DNA from: Entomoplasma ellychniae
GTDB taxonomy: Bacteria > Bacillota_I > Bacilli_A > Mycoplasmatales > Mycoplasmataceae
Reading direction: 5' to 3'
Assembly: GCF_002930155.1 (NCBI RefSeq)
Contig: NZ_PHND01000001.1
Location: 496,001-560,000, forward strand
DNA length: 64,000 bases
Position 1 is the first letter of the stretch. The number at the start of each line of letters is the position of its first letter. A model generated the notes under the pieces. That model was given only the letters and a program-made list of their open reading frames with translations. It ran no database searches and was not told where the DNA came from. Of the stretch, positions 24,264 to 34,220 are shown one piece after another. The translations under genes were made by a program, and so were the position numbers.

Positions 24264-25015
24264 TAGGAATTTTGGAGCATAGCAATAAAATTTTCAACTA
24301 AAAGTGATTTTAAATCTTTTATACTTATTTCTTGATTATCGGTTTTAATTTTTATTGAATCTATTTGTTTTGTTTGACTAATAAAATAAGCATTAATTCT
24401 TAGATATTTTAAAAACAATTTGAATTGTTTATAGTAATCATTTTTTAAATTAGAAGCTTTTAGTTTTTTTTGAAATCTTCTTTGTTGAAATTGAATTCGT
24501 CAATTGTGGAATGAAAATTTTTCATTTCATTCATTATATAAAGTAAATTGTTTGTATTCCGATGTTGTTTCATGCTTTTTAATTTCATTTTTAAAATATT
24601 CAATAATATATTTTTTTGAATACAGCTTCAATAATTTTAACTTCTTATTAACTCGATAAATAAAAAAACTAACAAGAATCAGAGCTAATAAAAGAGAAAT
24701 TGACATAGCTATAATATAAAATTTAAAGACGCTAGAATCACTTGGTATAAAAAATAAAAAACCAACATATGTTATAATTGATAATAAAATCGTTCAAAAA
24801 TAAAAGGTTAATAATTTTTCCTTGTCTCCTTTTAAAATTATTGGAAAATTATCTAAATCAAATTTTGAACTAATGAAAGTTCCGACCAATTTATACTTAA
24901 CTTTTAAATCTACGCTAACTGCTCAGTGCATCAAAGGAAATATAACTAATAATGCTGAAATGTATATCGCTACCAACATAATTGCTAATTCTATTAAGTC
25001 TTTAGTTGAAATCAT
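24263..25015 (-). CDS. Membrane protein of unknown function
   Basis: A 250-residue protein with four hydrophobic spans: about residues 8-30, 66-84, 92-116, and a possible short one at the C-terminus. A basic cytoplasmic helix-rich domain (Lys/Arg/Gln-rich, residues 120-210) follows. The AGAAAGGAATATAAT ribosome site overlaps the end of the upstream secreted-protein gene (one base between stop and start), so the two are co-translated. I recognise no family. Confidence 0.75.
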
Positions 25016-25016
25016 A

Positions 25017-25691
25017 TTATATTCCTTTCTTACTTGCATCTATTCAAGCATTAATTGCTGTAGAGGTAGCAATTAATGCAAGAACTGCTGGAAAAGCCCA
25101 AGATAATGGAGCGGCAGTAGTAGTTAAAGTTAATAAAATAGCTTTTGCTGTTTTGCCTAGAGAGTGACCTAATGTTATAGTTGCTGATAATGTTGAAAAA
25201 CCTTTATTTATTTTACTCATTTCTTTATCATAATTTGTTAATGCCAGCGAAAGACCTGCTGCTGCAGTTGAAGCAATAACACTAATTGCAGTACAAGTAA
25301 CAGCCCAAGGTAATAAAACACCAGTTGCATAAAAGCCAGCAGCAGCAATAGCAGCAGTCGCTGCTATTGTAGTAATTGAAGCTTTAGATGTTCTTAACTT
25401 TTCTACTAACTCCCGATTTTTTTGTAGACTTTCTGTATTTGTATAAGTATGGGTGAAATGTCCTCCTCCTCCCAATGACATACGGCTACTAAGATTTCTT
25501 TGAAAAGCAACTTCATTTAATTTATGGTTTGCAGACACATTAACACCTGCACCATCATTTAAATATAGATTATATGTTTTTCCAAAATCAGGAACTGTTC
25601 TTTGTAAAAAATTAATAAGACTTGAAAAACTTATGTTTTCTTTTTCGAAAGAATCAAGAATTTTTTGAGACTCATTTTTTGCATATTCCAT
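25017..25691 (-). CDS. C-terminal part of a split secreted protein (Gly/Ala-rich)
   Basis: A 224-residue frame if begun at the ATG at 25691. It has no good ribosome site of its own and is in the same frame as the upstream signal-peptide ORF, from which it is separated by one TAA and 12 sense codons. Features: LNDGAGVNVS, a SLGGGGHFTHTYTNT loop, and two long Ala/Gly/Thr/Leu-rich hydrophobic hairpins (residues about 108-150 and 170-215) that could insert into a membrane. The layout is reminiscent of pore-forming or bacteriocin-like proteins, but I find no family motif. Either it is a separate gene or the 3' part of a nonsense-interrupted gene. Confidence 0.6.
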
Positions 25692-25727
25692 AATGTAATT
25701 ATTTTCAATTTTTCCAGAAGTACTTTT

Positions 25728-26018
25728 TTATTTATTTTGAAAAAAACTATAAAATAAGCTGTCTAATTCTCTCCTAACATCTACTTTTTCTAATTTTAAT
25801 TCTTGATTATTAAGAAACAAAATTTGTTCAAAATTTTCATCATTGTTGTGTTTTTGTGAGTTGATTATCTGATTACTTATAACTTTATTAAAAGATTTTA
25901 TTTCATCATTTGGTTTTCTTGATGAAATTTTAGTTACAAAAGAAGTTGCTGCTGTTAATGCCAAAGTTCCGCTAACAGTTATTAAAATAGTTGAACTAAT
26001 TGCTAATATTTTTTTCAT
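25728..26018 (-). CDS. N-terminal part of a split secreted protein
   Basis: A 96-residue protein starting MKKILAISSTILITVSG with a clear N-terminal export signal and no lipobox cysteine. The rest is hydrophilic. The start is the ATG after AGAAAGGAAAACATT; an upstream ATG would place charged residues before the signal. The frame ends at TAA (25728-25730) but continues open in the same phase into the next ORF. The original gene may therefore have been 26018-25017 (about 333 residues). Confidence 0.65.
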   Translation of the reverse strand: MKKILAISSTILITVSGTLALTAATSFVTKISSRKPNDEIKSFNKVISNQIINSQKHNNDENFEQILFLNNQELKLEKVDVRRELDSLFYSFFQNK

Positions 26019-26093
26019 AATGTTTTCCTTTCTACAGTCAAACATTTATTTTATATTTTAGCAAAGTTTTGTTTTCCTGTATATCTAAATAAT

Positions 26094-26144
26094 AGCACTT
26101 AGCCTTCAAAAAGATGCCATTTAGTATAAAAACAAATAAGTGCT
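26094..26144. repeat. Inverted repeat upstream of the split secreted gene
   Basis: AGCACTTA (26094-26101) and TAAGTGCT (26137-26144) are inverted copies 35 bases apart, in the region between uraA and the secreted-protein gene. Purpose unknown; it could be an operator pair or an RNA stem. Confidence 0.4.
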
Positions 26145-26162
26145 TCAAATAAAATGTTAAAA

Positions 26163-26202
26163 ATATAATCTACACTTCTGAAAAAGAGGGAGTAGATTAT
26201 AT
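26163..26202 (-). terminator. Terminator after uraA
   Basis: Perfect 11-bp stem ATATAATCTAC/GTAGATTATAT around an 18-base loop, followed on the minus strand by TTTTT. Confidence 0.8.
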
Positions 26203-26208
26203 GTTTTT

Positions 26209-27618
26209 TTATTTACTTTTTTTTGATTTTTTTCTATTAAAGATTGAAAAATAAAGCATGCCTTGATGCATTTTTTCTGGTAATAGTAAATTTAATAATA
26301 TTCCAGCAAATGCAGCAATGCCAATCCCAGGCAAACCAAATATAGAATCTCCAATAATACTTAGTACTATTCCAAGAACAAGAATAGTTGAAGTTACAAA
26401 AATGTTTTTCATATTCAAAAAATCTACATCACTTGTTGCTAGTATTCTAATTCCATTTATACTTATAAATCCAAACATAACCATTCCAATACCCCCCATC
26501 ACAGGTGCTGGAATCATTGATATTGTTTGATTGACCGGTGCTATAAATGCTAAAATCATTGCTATAACAGCTGCAAATCCAGTAACTCAAACTGATGCAA
26601 TTCTTGTTATACCTACAACCGCTGTGTTTTCTCCATAAGTTGTATTGGGTGGTCCACCAATAAATCCGTCAACAATGATTGAAACTCCATCAGCTATAAG
26701 TGTGCGGTGCAAACCAGGATCTTTAACAAAATCTTTATTTGTTATCATTCCAATGCTTATATGGTCACCAATGTGTTCAGACATACCAACAATAGCTAAT
26801 GGTGCAATTGCTATAATAGAAAGACCTATTTTTTTAACTGTAATATCTTTTCAAAATGGTTGAAATGAAGGGTATCATTCTCATTTTGAAACATCAGTTA
26901 TTTTGGATGTGTCTATTAGACCTCAACTTGGTTTACAAATGTGAATAATGATAGCTGTCAAAAAACCTACAGCAATACCGATTATTACTGGAATTATTTT
27001 TGATATCCCTTTTGCTTTAATTGTTATTATAACAATAGCTATAAACGTTATAAAAGCTATTAAAAACGCAATTCATTGAGGATAATTAACATTTCCAACC
27101 TCAGATCAATCTTTACCAGTAATTCCTGAATTCACTAGTGATGCTGGAGCTGCACTCAATCCTATTATTACAATTAGTGGTCCAACAACAATTGGGGGGA
27201 ATATTTTTTTAACAAATCCACTTCCTAAGAAATAAATTGTTATGCCGAATAATATATATATTAAACCGACAAACATTATAGCAAAAAATACTGAGTTACC
27301 ATAATTTTTATATGATGTACCAACAGCAATCATATAAGCAAAAGAACTACCTAAGTAAACTGGTACTTTTGCTTTTGTTAAAGCTATATATATTAAAGTA
27401 CCTAACCCTGATGCAAACAAAGCCATTGATGGATTCATTAAGTGAAAATTGCCCGAAGGACAAATTGTACTATTTATTATCATAGGAACTAATACATTTG
27501 AACCAAACATAGCAAATACGTGTTGTAATGACAAAATTGTTCATTGCAATTTTGATCTTGGTTTTTCATGAACATCAAGTGCTAAAGCAACTTTATCTTT
27601 ATCTAAAATAGTTTCCAT
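26209..27618 (-). CDS. uraA: Uracil permease (NCS2 family)
   Basis: A 469-residue nucleobase:cation symporter with about 12-14 hydrophobic spans. UraA signatures: LQHVFAMFGSNVLVPMI near residue 30, the conserved His/Glu loop IVGMSEHIGDH, and GGPPNTTYGENTAVVGITR, which binds substrate in UraA. It imports uracil for the salvage pathway, feeding PyrG via UTP. Translation starts at an ATG after AAAAGGAGAAAAATA. A 22-codon leader ORF and terminator lie directly upstream. Confidence 0.95.
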
Positions 27619-27650
27619 TATTTTTCTCCTTTTATATTTTTTCAAAAAAA

Positions 27651-27675
27651 ATAGTCACCAAACAATGGTGACTAT
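27651..27675 (-). terminator. Attenuator-like terminator ahead of uraA
   Basis: A perfect 10-bp stem ATAGTCACCA/TGGTGACTAT with a 5-base loop, then eight T on the minus strand, 33 bases before the uraA start. The TAG stop of the 22-codon leader ORF is part of the upstream arm (27672-27674). A ribosome finishing the leader would therefore prevent the stem from forming. Confidence 0.85.
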
Positions 27676-27740
27676 GAAAGAATGAAAAAAATTATTTGTG
27701 ATAACGGTAAATGAACAGTTTTAATAAATAAACTTTTCAT
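27672..27740 (-). CDS. 22-residue leader peptide upstream of uraA
   Basis: A short frame MKSLFIKTVHLPLSQIIFF followed by ILS and TAG. It has a near-perfect ribosome site (TTAGGAGGTTATT) seven bases before the ATG. The coding RNA contains U-rich stretches (AUAAUUUUUUUCAUUC) just before the terminator stem that holds its stop codon. This is the geometry of the UTP-sensitive pyrBI leader of enteric bacteria. The peptide itself is probably unimportant. Inference: uracil import is raised when UTP is scarce. Confidence 0.65.
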   Translation of the reverse strand: MKSLFIKTVHLPLSQIIFFILS

Positions 27741-27793
27741 AATAACCTCCTAATCACTTAAGAAATATAATAACATTTTAAAAATGCTTTGTG

Positions 27794-28486
27794 TTAAACA
27801 CCAGTAGAATTTAATGTTTTTCGAATCTCACGATATTTAGGTGAATATTGTTCTACAAAGTTTCAAAACTCTTTTGAGTGATTTGCGTGAAGAATATGTG
27901 CAAGTTCATGAATAATTACATAACTTATATGTTCATCATCAAAATGTAGTAACTTTGTATTATAAGAAATTTTTGATTCTTTTGGTAAACAATAACCTCA
28001 CTTAGCTTTCATAAGTTTAACAGATACGTTTTTAAATGGGATATTCATTTTAACACTTCAATCTATTGTTCTACTTATAAATCAGTTTTTAAATTCTTTT
28101 GCTATCAAGCTATAAATTTTTTTAATTTGAATTTCTTGGTCATAATAATTTTTAATTTTAATTGTTTTATCAACTATTTTTGCTCTAGTAATTTCTTCAT
28201 TTATTTCAATTTGATATTTTTCTCCCATGATTTTAATCCATGGCTGCGACGCATTTAAATCATAAACAGAAGTAACAATGTGGTTACTTTGAACAGACAA
28301 TATTTTTGTAATATTTTTATAAAGTATTCTTTCTATTTCTCATAATTCAGCAAAGTGGGGCGCACTAACTTTTATTTCACCAGCAACAACTTTTAAAATA
28401 ATGTGTTTTTGGTCTTTGTAACTCAATGTATATTTTATATCATGTCCTTGATATAAAAGATTTTTAAAGGTTTTGTAATTAGACAT
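27794..28486 (-). CDS. YgjP-like zinc metallopeptidase (DUF45)
   Basis: A 230-residue putative metal-dependent hydrolase. The HExxH motif is in VIIHELAHILHANHSKEFW, with the third ligand in the following helix, as in the YgjP/DUF45 group. The N-terminal IKYTLSYKDQKHIILKV strands fit that family too. The start codon overlaps the last 8 bases of ychF. Function in vivo is unsettled. Confidence 0.85.
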
Positions 28487-29573
28487 TAAATTTAAAGAAG
28501 CATACATCACCATCTTGCATGATATAACTTTTTCCTTCTAATCGCATTTTTCCAGATTCTTTGACTTTTTTTTCATCTCCACATACCATTAAATCTTCAA
28601 CATTGTATATGTCAGCTTTAATAAAACCTTTTTCGAAATCTGTATGAATTACCCGGGCACATTGAGGTGCTGTTCACCCTCTTTTAAATTGCCAACTTCT
28701 TGCTTCTTGAGGTCCGGCTGTAAAATAAGTTTGCAAACCAAGAGCATCATATGCTGCTTTAATAAGTTGTTCTAAACCTGAGAACTCAACACCTAAATCA
28801 GATAGGAATTCTTTTTTTTCTTCTTCAGATGCATCTGAAAGATCTTCTTCAATCTTCGCACAAATTTTAACAACTGACGAATTAGTTTGTTTTGCAAATT
28901 CTTTCACTTTAAGAACATACTCATTATCAAATGACAACTCATTATCATTTACATTACATAAATATATAAAAGTTTTTGCTGTCAAAAACTGAAAATGTGA
29001 AAATATTTTTCTTTCTTCTTCGTTAAGTTCTAATGTATTTAAAAGTTTATTATTTTGAAGACAAGCTTCAGCTTTTGTTAATAATTCCAATTCAGCATTT
29101 AAAACTTTATCTCCACCCCTTACTTTGGGTGTAATTCTTTCAATTCTTTTTTTAATAGAAGCTTCATCAGAAAGCATTAATTCTAAATTAATAATTTCAA
29201 TATCTCTAATTGGGTCAACATTTCCTTCAACATGAGTAATATCCTTATTATCAAAACATCTAACTACTTCACAAATCGCATCAGTTTCTCTAATGTTTGC
29301 TAGAAATGCATTTCCTAAACCTTCTCCTTTAGAAGCCCCAGCAATTAAACCAGCTATATCAACAAATTCAATGGTTGTTGATATTTTTTTCTTTGATGAA
29401 AATATTTTATAAATGTTTTCAAGTCTTAAATCAGGCACTTCAACAACACCTACATTTGGTTCAATTGTTGCAAAAGGATAATTAGCTGCTTCAACTCTTG
29501 AATTTGTGATTGCATTAAATAATGTTGATTTACCTACATTTGGTAAACCTACTATACCAACTTTTAAACTCAT
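28479..29573 (-). CDS. ychF: Redox-regulated ATPase YchF (OLA1)
   Basis: A 364-residue Obg-family ATPase that binds ribosomes. G1 is GLPNVGKSTLFN at residue 8, the switch region is NYPFATIEPNVG, and G3 is VDIAGLIAG. The NVNDNE motif replaces the GTPase NKxD, which gives ATP specificity. The C-terminal TGS-like domain ends DGDVCFFKFNV. Two Trp near the C-terminal domain are encoded by TGA. It follows a DUF951 gene, as in many Firmicutes, and overlaps the ygjP-like gene. Confidence 0.96.
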
Positions 29574-29574
29574 T

Positions 29575-29769
29575 TTAATTCTCCTTCTTTTCTATATATT
29601 TAATTGTTTTATCCATAGTTGGCCTATCCAACTCTATAAAAAGATTATATAATTCAAAGCTTTGAAATTTATAATTGGCTCCAATTTTAATTAACTTTCA
29701 CTTTTTTGTTTTACTTGGGTGAGATTTTTTTAAAATGACATAGTCACCAATTTCTAAATCCTTATGCAT
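29575..29769 (-). CDS. DUF951 small protein
   Basis: A 64-residue protein of the DUF951 family, with DLEIGDYVILKKSHPSKTKK and KLIKIGANYKFQSFE. The usual family reads HPCG and has a CxxC later; here the Cys residues are absent (HPSK), so any metal site is lost. Its 3' end carries the GAAGGAGAATT ribosome site of ychF, one base before the ychF start. Its start overlaps rsmG by 8 bases. This DUF951-ychF pairing is common in Firmicutes. Confidence 0.8.
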
Positions 29770-30472
29770 TGTTTTTTGTGCTTTCTTTTACTATTTTTGC
29801 ATATTCTCTTGGGTATAGTTCAGGAGTTTCTTTCACTTTTGTGAAAAACACATTAATTCTTTTACCTATTTCACTGTGATAAAAATGTGAAACATCATCT
29901 AATTTTAAATTTAATTTTGGTGCTAATTTAACTTGTGAAGCAAGTTCTTGTTCACCTCTTGGCCCCTTTAGAAGTATTATTTTGCCATTTTTTTTAGCAA
30001 ACCTAACACTTAACTCAAGAATTACATCAAGATATGCTACAGCTCTAGAAATAACAATATCGTATTCTTCATTTTCAATTCGTGATAATGCTTCTGCTCT
30101 TTCATGAACTGCTCTTATATTCACTAACTTTAAATCATTAATAACTTTATTTAAAAAACTGATTTTTTTATTATTTGAATCTAATAGTGTTATTTTTGTA
30201 TTTGGGAAAATTATTTTTAATACTATTCCAGGAAAGCCAGCTCCAGAACCAATATCTATAATTTTTTGGTCATTCAATTTAATATTTTGGGTAAACACTA
30301 AACAATCTAAAAAATGTTTATAAAATACCTCTTCAAAATTAATAACTCTTGTTAAATTATGTTTTTTATTTTCTTGTTTTAGTATTTCATAAAAATTAAG
30401 CAATTGTTCTTGTTGGCTACTATTAATATCAATATTAAGTATCGATTTAAAAACTGATCAATTTATTGGCAT
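29762..30472 (-). CDS. rsmG: 16S rRNA (guanine527-N7)-methyltransferase RsmG
   Basis: A 236-residue GidB-type SAM methyltransferase. The SAM motif is IIDIGSGAGFPGIVLKI, followed by ERAEALS and the SRAVAYLD motif. Start chosen at the ATG at 30472 with an AAAGGAGACTA ribosome site. A TTG downstream would remove the N-terminal helix, and the first Trp is a TGA. The stop overlaps the DUF951 start. Confidence 0.94.
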
Positions 30473-30503
30473 TAGTCTCCTTTGATTTAATAAACAATTT
30501 ATC

Positions 30504-31130
30504 TTAAAAAAGTTGTGACTTTGCTTTTATAAAGTAAGTAACTCCACTAATTAAACTAAATGCAGTTGCTATATACATCGGAATTAAAATAACTTGTTTA
30601 ATTATTATATCTTTTGTTTCAATGTCATTTGTTTCAATACCTTGAAAATTTACAAAGTATGCTAGAAAAAACAATATTGATAAGCCAACCATTTGAAATA
30701 CAGTTTTTAATTTACCTAGTATTCCTGCAGATAATGTTATTTGTTTAGAACTCAAAATCATTCTTATAAAATCAACAACAGTATCTCTTAATATTAAAAT
30801 TAATGTTATTCAAAAAGGGATTAATCCTAAAGGAATAAATAAAATTAATGTTGCATTAATTAGTACTTTATCTGCAATTGGGTCAAAAAATTTTCCAAAT
30901 TCAGAAACATAACTATATTTTCTTGCTATGTATCCGTCTAAAAAATCAGTGACACTGGCTGCTATAAACACAATTCCAGCAGCTAGTAAAAAGTGATCAA
31001 TCTTGAATGAACCGCGACTTTCTACATCTTTTTTAAAGATTATTAAAATTGATAATAAAATAATTACAACTAATCCTAAAAAAATCCTTAACATAGTTAA
31101 AAAATTTGGTATATTACTTTTTTTAAACAT
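30504..31130 (-). CDS. pgsA: CDP-diacylglycerol-glycerol-3-phosphate 3-phosphatidyltransferase
   Basis: A 208-residue membrane enzyme that makes phosphatidylglycerol-phosphate, precursor of the cardiolipin made by Cls (2483-4030). The CDP-alcohol phosphatidyltransferase motif is complete in DGYIARKYSYVSEFGKFFDP followed by IADK. About six membrane helices. TGA encodes Trp once. It lies between an amino-acid permease and rsmG, with short gaps. Confidence 0.94.
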
Positions 31131-31138
31131 ATTTGCTC

Positions 31139-32671
31139 CTAATTTTCTCAGTTATTAACTTTCATGTTTTTGTCAACCAAGTCTTCAAAACTATTTTTAA
31201 AAGGTTTAATTTTGAAAATTTCTTCTTGCACTAATCACATTATAACAACAAATAAGATTGAAGTTATAAATATCATTGTGAATATTAAACCACCAGACTC
31301 AACTCAATTAGTCTTAAGCTCTCGAGATTTTATTAAATCCGGAACAAGAAAAACAAGTAATCCAAAAATATCAACAATTGTAAAAGCAATTAAACTTATT
31401 ATAGAACATGGTCAAAATCCTTTTTGTTTTTCTAAATCAATTTTTTTAGTAAATCTATTTACCATCGCAGCAACTATTAAAGATGTTAAAAGCCAAAATT
31501 GAAGAACTACAGCAACTGAAGCCATTTGTCCAATATAAGTCATAGCTAGGGAATTATTTGCAGTTTTGCTTGTTATTCCTTGGTAATCCCCATTACTGAC
31601 CAAAACAGCGCAGATTACAAGTGCTGCAAAGAACAAATATGAAACAGTTGATTGAAATATAGCTGCAAATTTAATTTTATTTTTAACATTTGGCATATAA
31701 ACTAATTTCATATTATGATCAGATACCATGCTTGTTATTCCAAAATGAGTAAACATATTAACGTTTAATAAATAAATTGTTGTCATTATCCCTAAAGTAA
31801 TAACTGTAGCAACTTTTGTCGCTGCGCTATCTTTTTTTGGTTCTCCCAATGAAATTACTCTAATTAAAACAGATTGTATACTTCCATCACCACCCATAAA
31901 AAGTGATATTGCCATTAAAAAGTAAAAAATTGAAATAAAAATTAAACCCATGATTATTGCTTTTCCAACTACTTCTTTATTTTTAATATTTTTTTGTTTA
32001 TTAGCTGCAAATGTATATCCATCAAATGAGAATAAAATTGCTCCAAAACCAGCAAACATATTTCATGTTGTTGCATCACCAGTAGAATTTAAATTTCAAT
32101 TATTTTTACTAAAAATCGCTAGAATAAAACCAGCAAAAAAAGCTACTATAAGTGGTATGTATCTTATTAGTAAGCTTCAAAGTTGAAGTGATTTTGAAAA
32201 CTTACTTGCTTTCAAATTTAATATAACACCCATGATATATAGACTTGCACCAATTATCAAAAATATTAATAATAATTGATATGGCAGTAATTTAGCTCCC
32301 ACCATTTCTAAAAAATATGTTATCGTTGCTGCTACAAATATTGCTTGATATGAAGGCATATATATAAATATATAAAATATTGAATACAAAGATGCAACTT
32401 TTCTACTTATAAAAATTCTAGATCAATTACTTGTTGTTCCGTTTCCACCGTCTATAGTAGATCTAGCAATTTCTATAAATGTTACAAATGATATAACACA
32501 AATAAAACCTATTACTAGTCATAAAATAACTGATATTAATGGGTTTTTTGTCTGTTCTATTAATTCTTTATTTTTAAGGTAAATACCACTCCCTACGCAA
32601 ATTCCTATTATTAATAAGAATAAACTTCAAAATTCATAACATTTAGAATTTTTGTCAACTTTTTTAAACAT
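31139..32671 (-). CDS. APC-family amino acid permease
   Basis: A 510-residue transporter with about 12 hydrophobic spans. The first span carries the APC glycine motif IIGICVGSGIYLKNKE. A second typical segment is GAILFSFDGYTFAANKQKNIKNKE, the TM6 region of APC carriers. The specificity cannot be read from sequence. The start has AGAGAAGAGAAAAAA ahead of ATG. It follows the terminator of the HU-domain gene and runs into pgsA. Confidence 0.9.
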
Positions 32672-32705
32672 TTTTTTCTCTTCTCTATAATAATTACCAT
32701 AAAAT

Positions 32706-32728
32706 AAAAAGCCTTATTGGGGCTTTTT
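32706..32728 (-). terminator. Terminator after the HU-domain membrane protein gene
   Basis: Stem AAAAAGCC/GGCTTTTT with a 7-base loop. On the minus strand it is followed by ATTTTATG. Confidence 0.7.
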
Positions 32729-32753
32729 ATTTATTCAAGATTTATCTCAAAAA

Positions 32754-34172
32754 TTATTTTGAAAGTTCTTGTTTAACTTTGTGCATATAAACAATTATTT
32801 CTTTTTTAGTCATGTCGCGCAAGTTAATATCACTTAAACTTTTTTTTAAGTTTTTTTCAGTTGCAATTTTTCTAATTGAATTTGCGTGTTTTTGTAATTC
32901 AGATCTGGTTTCTTCAATTGAATCAGATCCATCTAATTTAGCTCTTTCTTGTGTTGACATTTTTGAATTTAATTGACTAGGTTTTTTTTCTTTTAAATTT
33001 TTTTCATATTTTTTTAGTAACTCTTCTGCTGATTGCTGATTTTTTTCAACTTTAGGTTTAGATGTTGATTTTGTTTTTTCTTCAATTATAAAATCATTAA
33101 CTTTTTCATCAACTATAGTTTTATCCATTTCAACTTGTTTATTTACAAAATATAAACCTGTTCAAGTTTGTTTTGTCATTTCATCTTTAAGGTGTTTTGC
33201 TGCTTTAAACTTAATTGTGTTTGACGCTTCTATATCAAGCTGTTGTCCTGTTAAAGGATTAATTCCTTGTCTTGCATCTTTATGTTGAGAAATAAACTTT
33301 CCGAAATTGTTAATAATAACTTCTTCTCTTAAGTTTATTTTATCTCCAATAATTTTAAAAATTACTTCAATAGTATTTTTCATATATGATTTTTTCTCAT
33401 TAGGGAAAACTTCATATAGTTTTTTTAAAATATCTGCTTTTGAAACTTGTTCATAATGTTTTTTTGTAACTTGAACTGTTTCAAAAGATGTTTTAGCTGA
33501 TGAATTTGAAATTGGTTTAACATTAGCTTCTTTTGTTAATTTTTCAGACTTTATTTTTGCTGGTTTAGCAGAAACTTGTTTTTCAACTTTTTGTTTTTTT
33601 GGATTAGCTATAAGTGTATCTTCTTGTTTAACTTCTTGGACAATAACTGGTTTTTCAACTTTTTGTTTTTTTGTCTTTAGTTTAACTGGTTTTTCTTCAA
33701 CTAAAGGTTCTTGTTTAACTTCTTGGACAATAACTGGTTTTTCAACTTTTTGTTTAACTTCAATTAATTCAAAATCCTCATCTTTTTCACTAATGATTCT
33801 GTTAAATCTATTTTCCCTTCTAATTGAGAAAAATATTAATTGAATGTACAAAATTAAAAACAAAACTGTTGCTCAATTTAAAATCATATCAAACAATACT
33901 GGTAATGCAACCTCAGTACCAAATACTGATTTGAATTGTATAAAAGATTTAAAACCAATTGGTCCTACAATTGATTGCAATATGTTAAAACCATTAAATC
34001 ATTTTTCATTAGTTCCTATGATTAGTTGATTGATTTTTTCTAATCATTCTTGATTTCCTAAGGTAAGTTGATTAGTTACTTTAAAAACTATGATAATTAA
34101 AATTATAACTATTAATTGAAAGAATAAACTTCATGAGTTCTTGTGTTTTTGATTACTTTTTACGAATGACAT
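32754..34172 (-). CDS. Membrane-anchored HU/IHF-like DNA-binding protein
   Basis: A 472-residue protein made of: an N-terminal membrane helix (residues about 15-31), an outside loop, a second helix (about 93-116), and a basic cytoplasmic linker. The linker has an imperfect repeat (KQKVEKPVIVQEVKQE at 140-155 and 169-184, a third partial copy near 193). Then comes an HU-like domain at about 243-335 with the signatures NNFGKF and INPLTGQQLDIEASNTIKFK. A Lys/Glu-rich tail ends it. HU domains bind DNA, so the protein likely tethers the nucleoid to the membrane. AAAAGGAGACACAT precedes the ATG. Two in-frame TGA codons encode Trp near the middle. Confidence 0.85.
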
Positions 34173-34220
34173 ATGTGTCTCCTTTTGTATTATATTATAA
34201 AATATAAACTTATAAATGTG

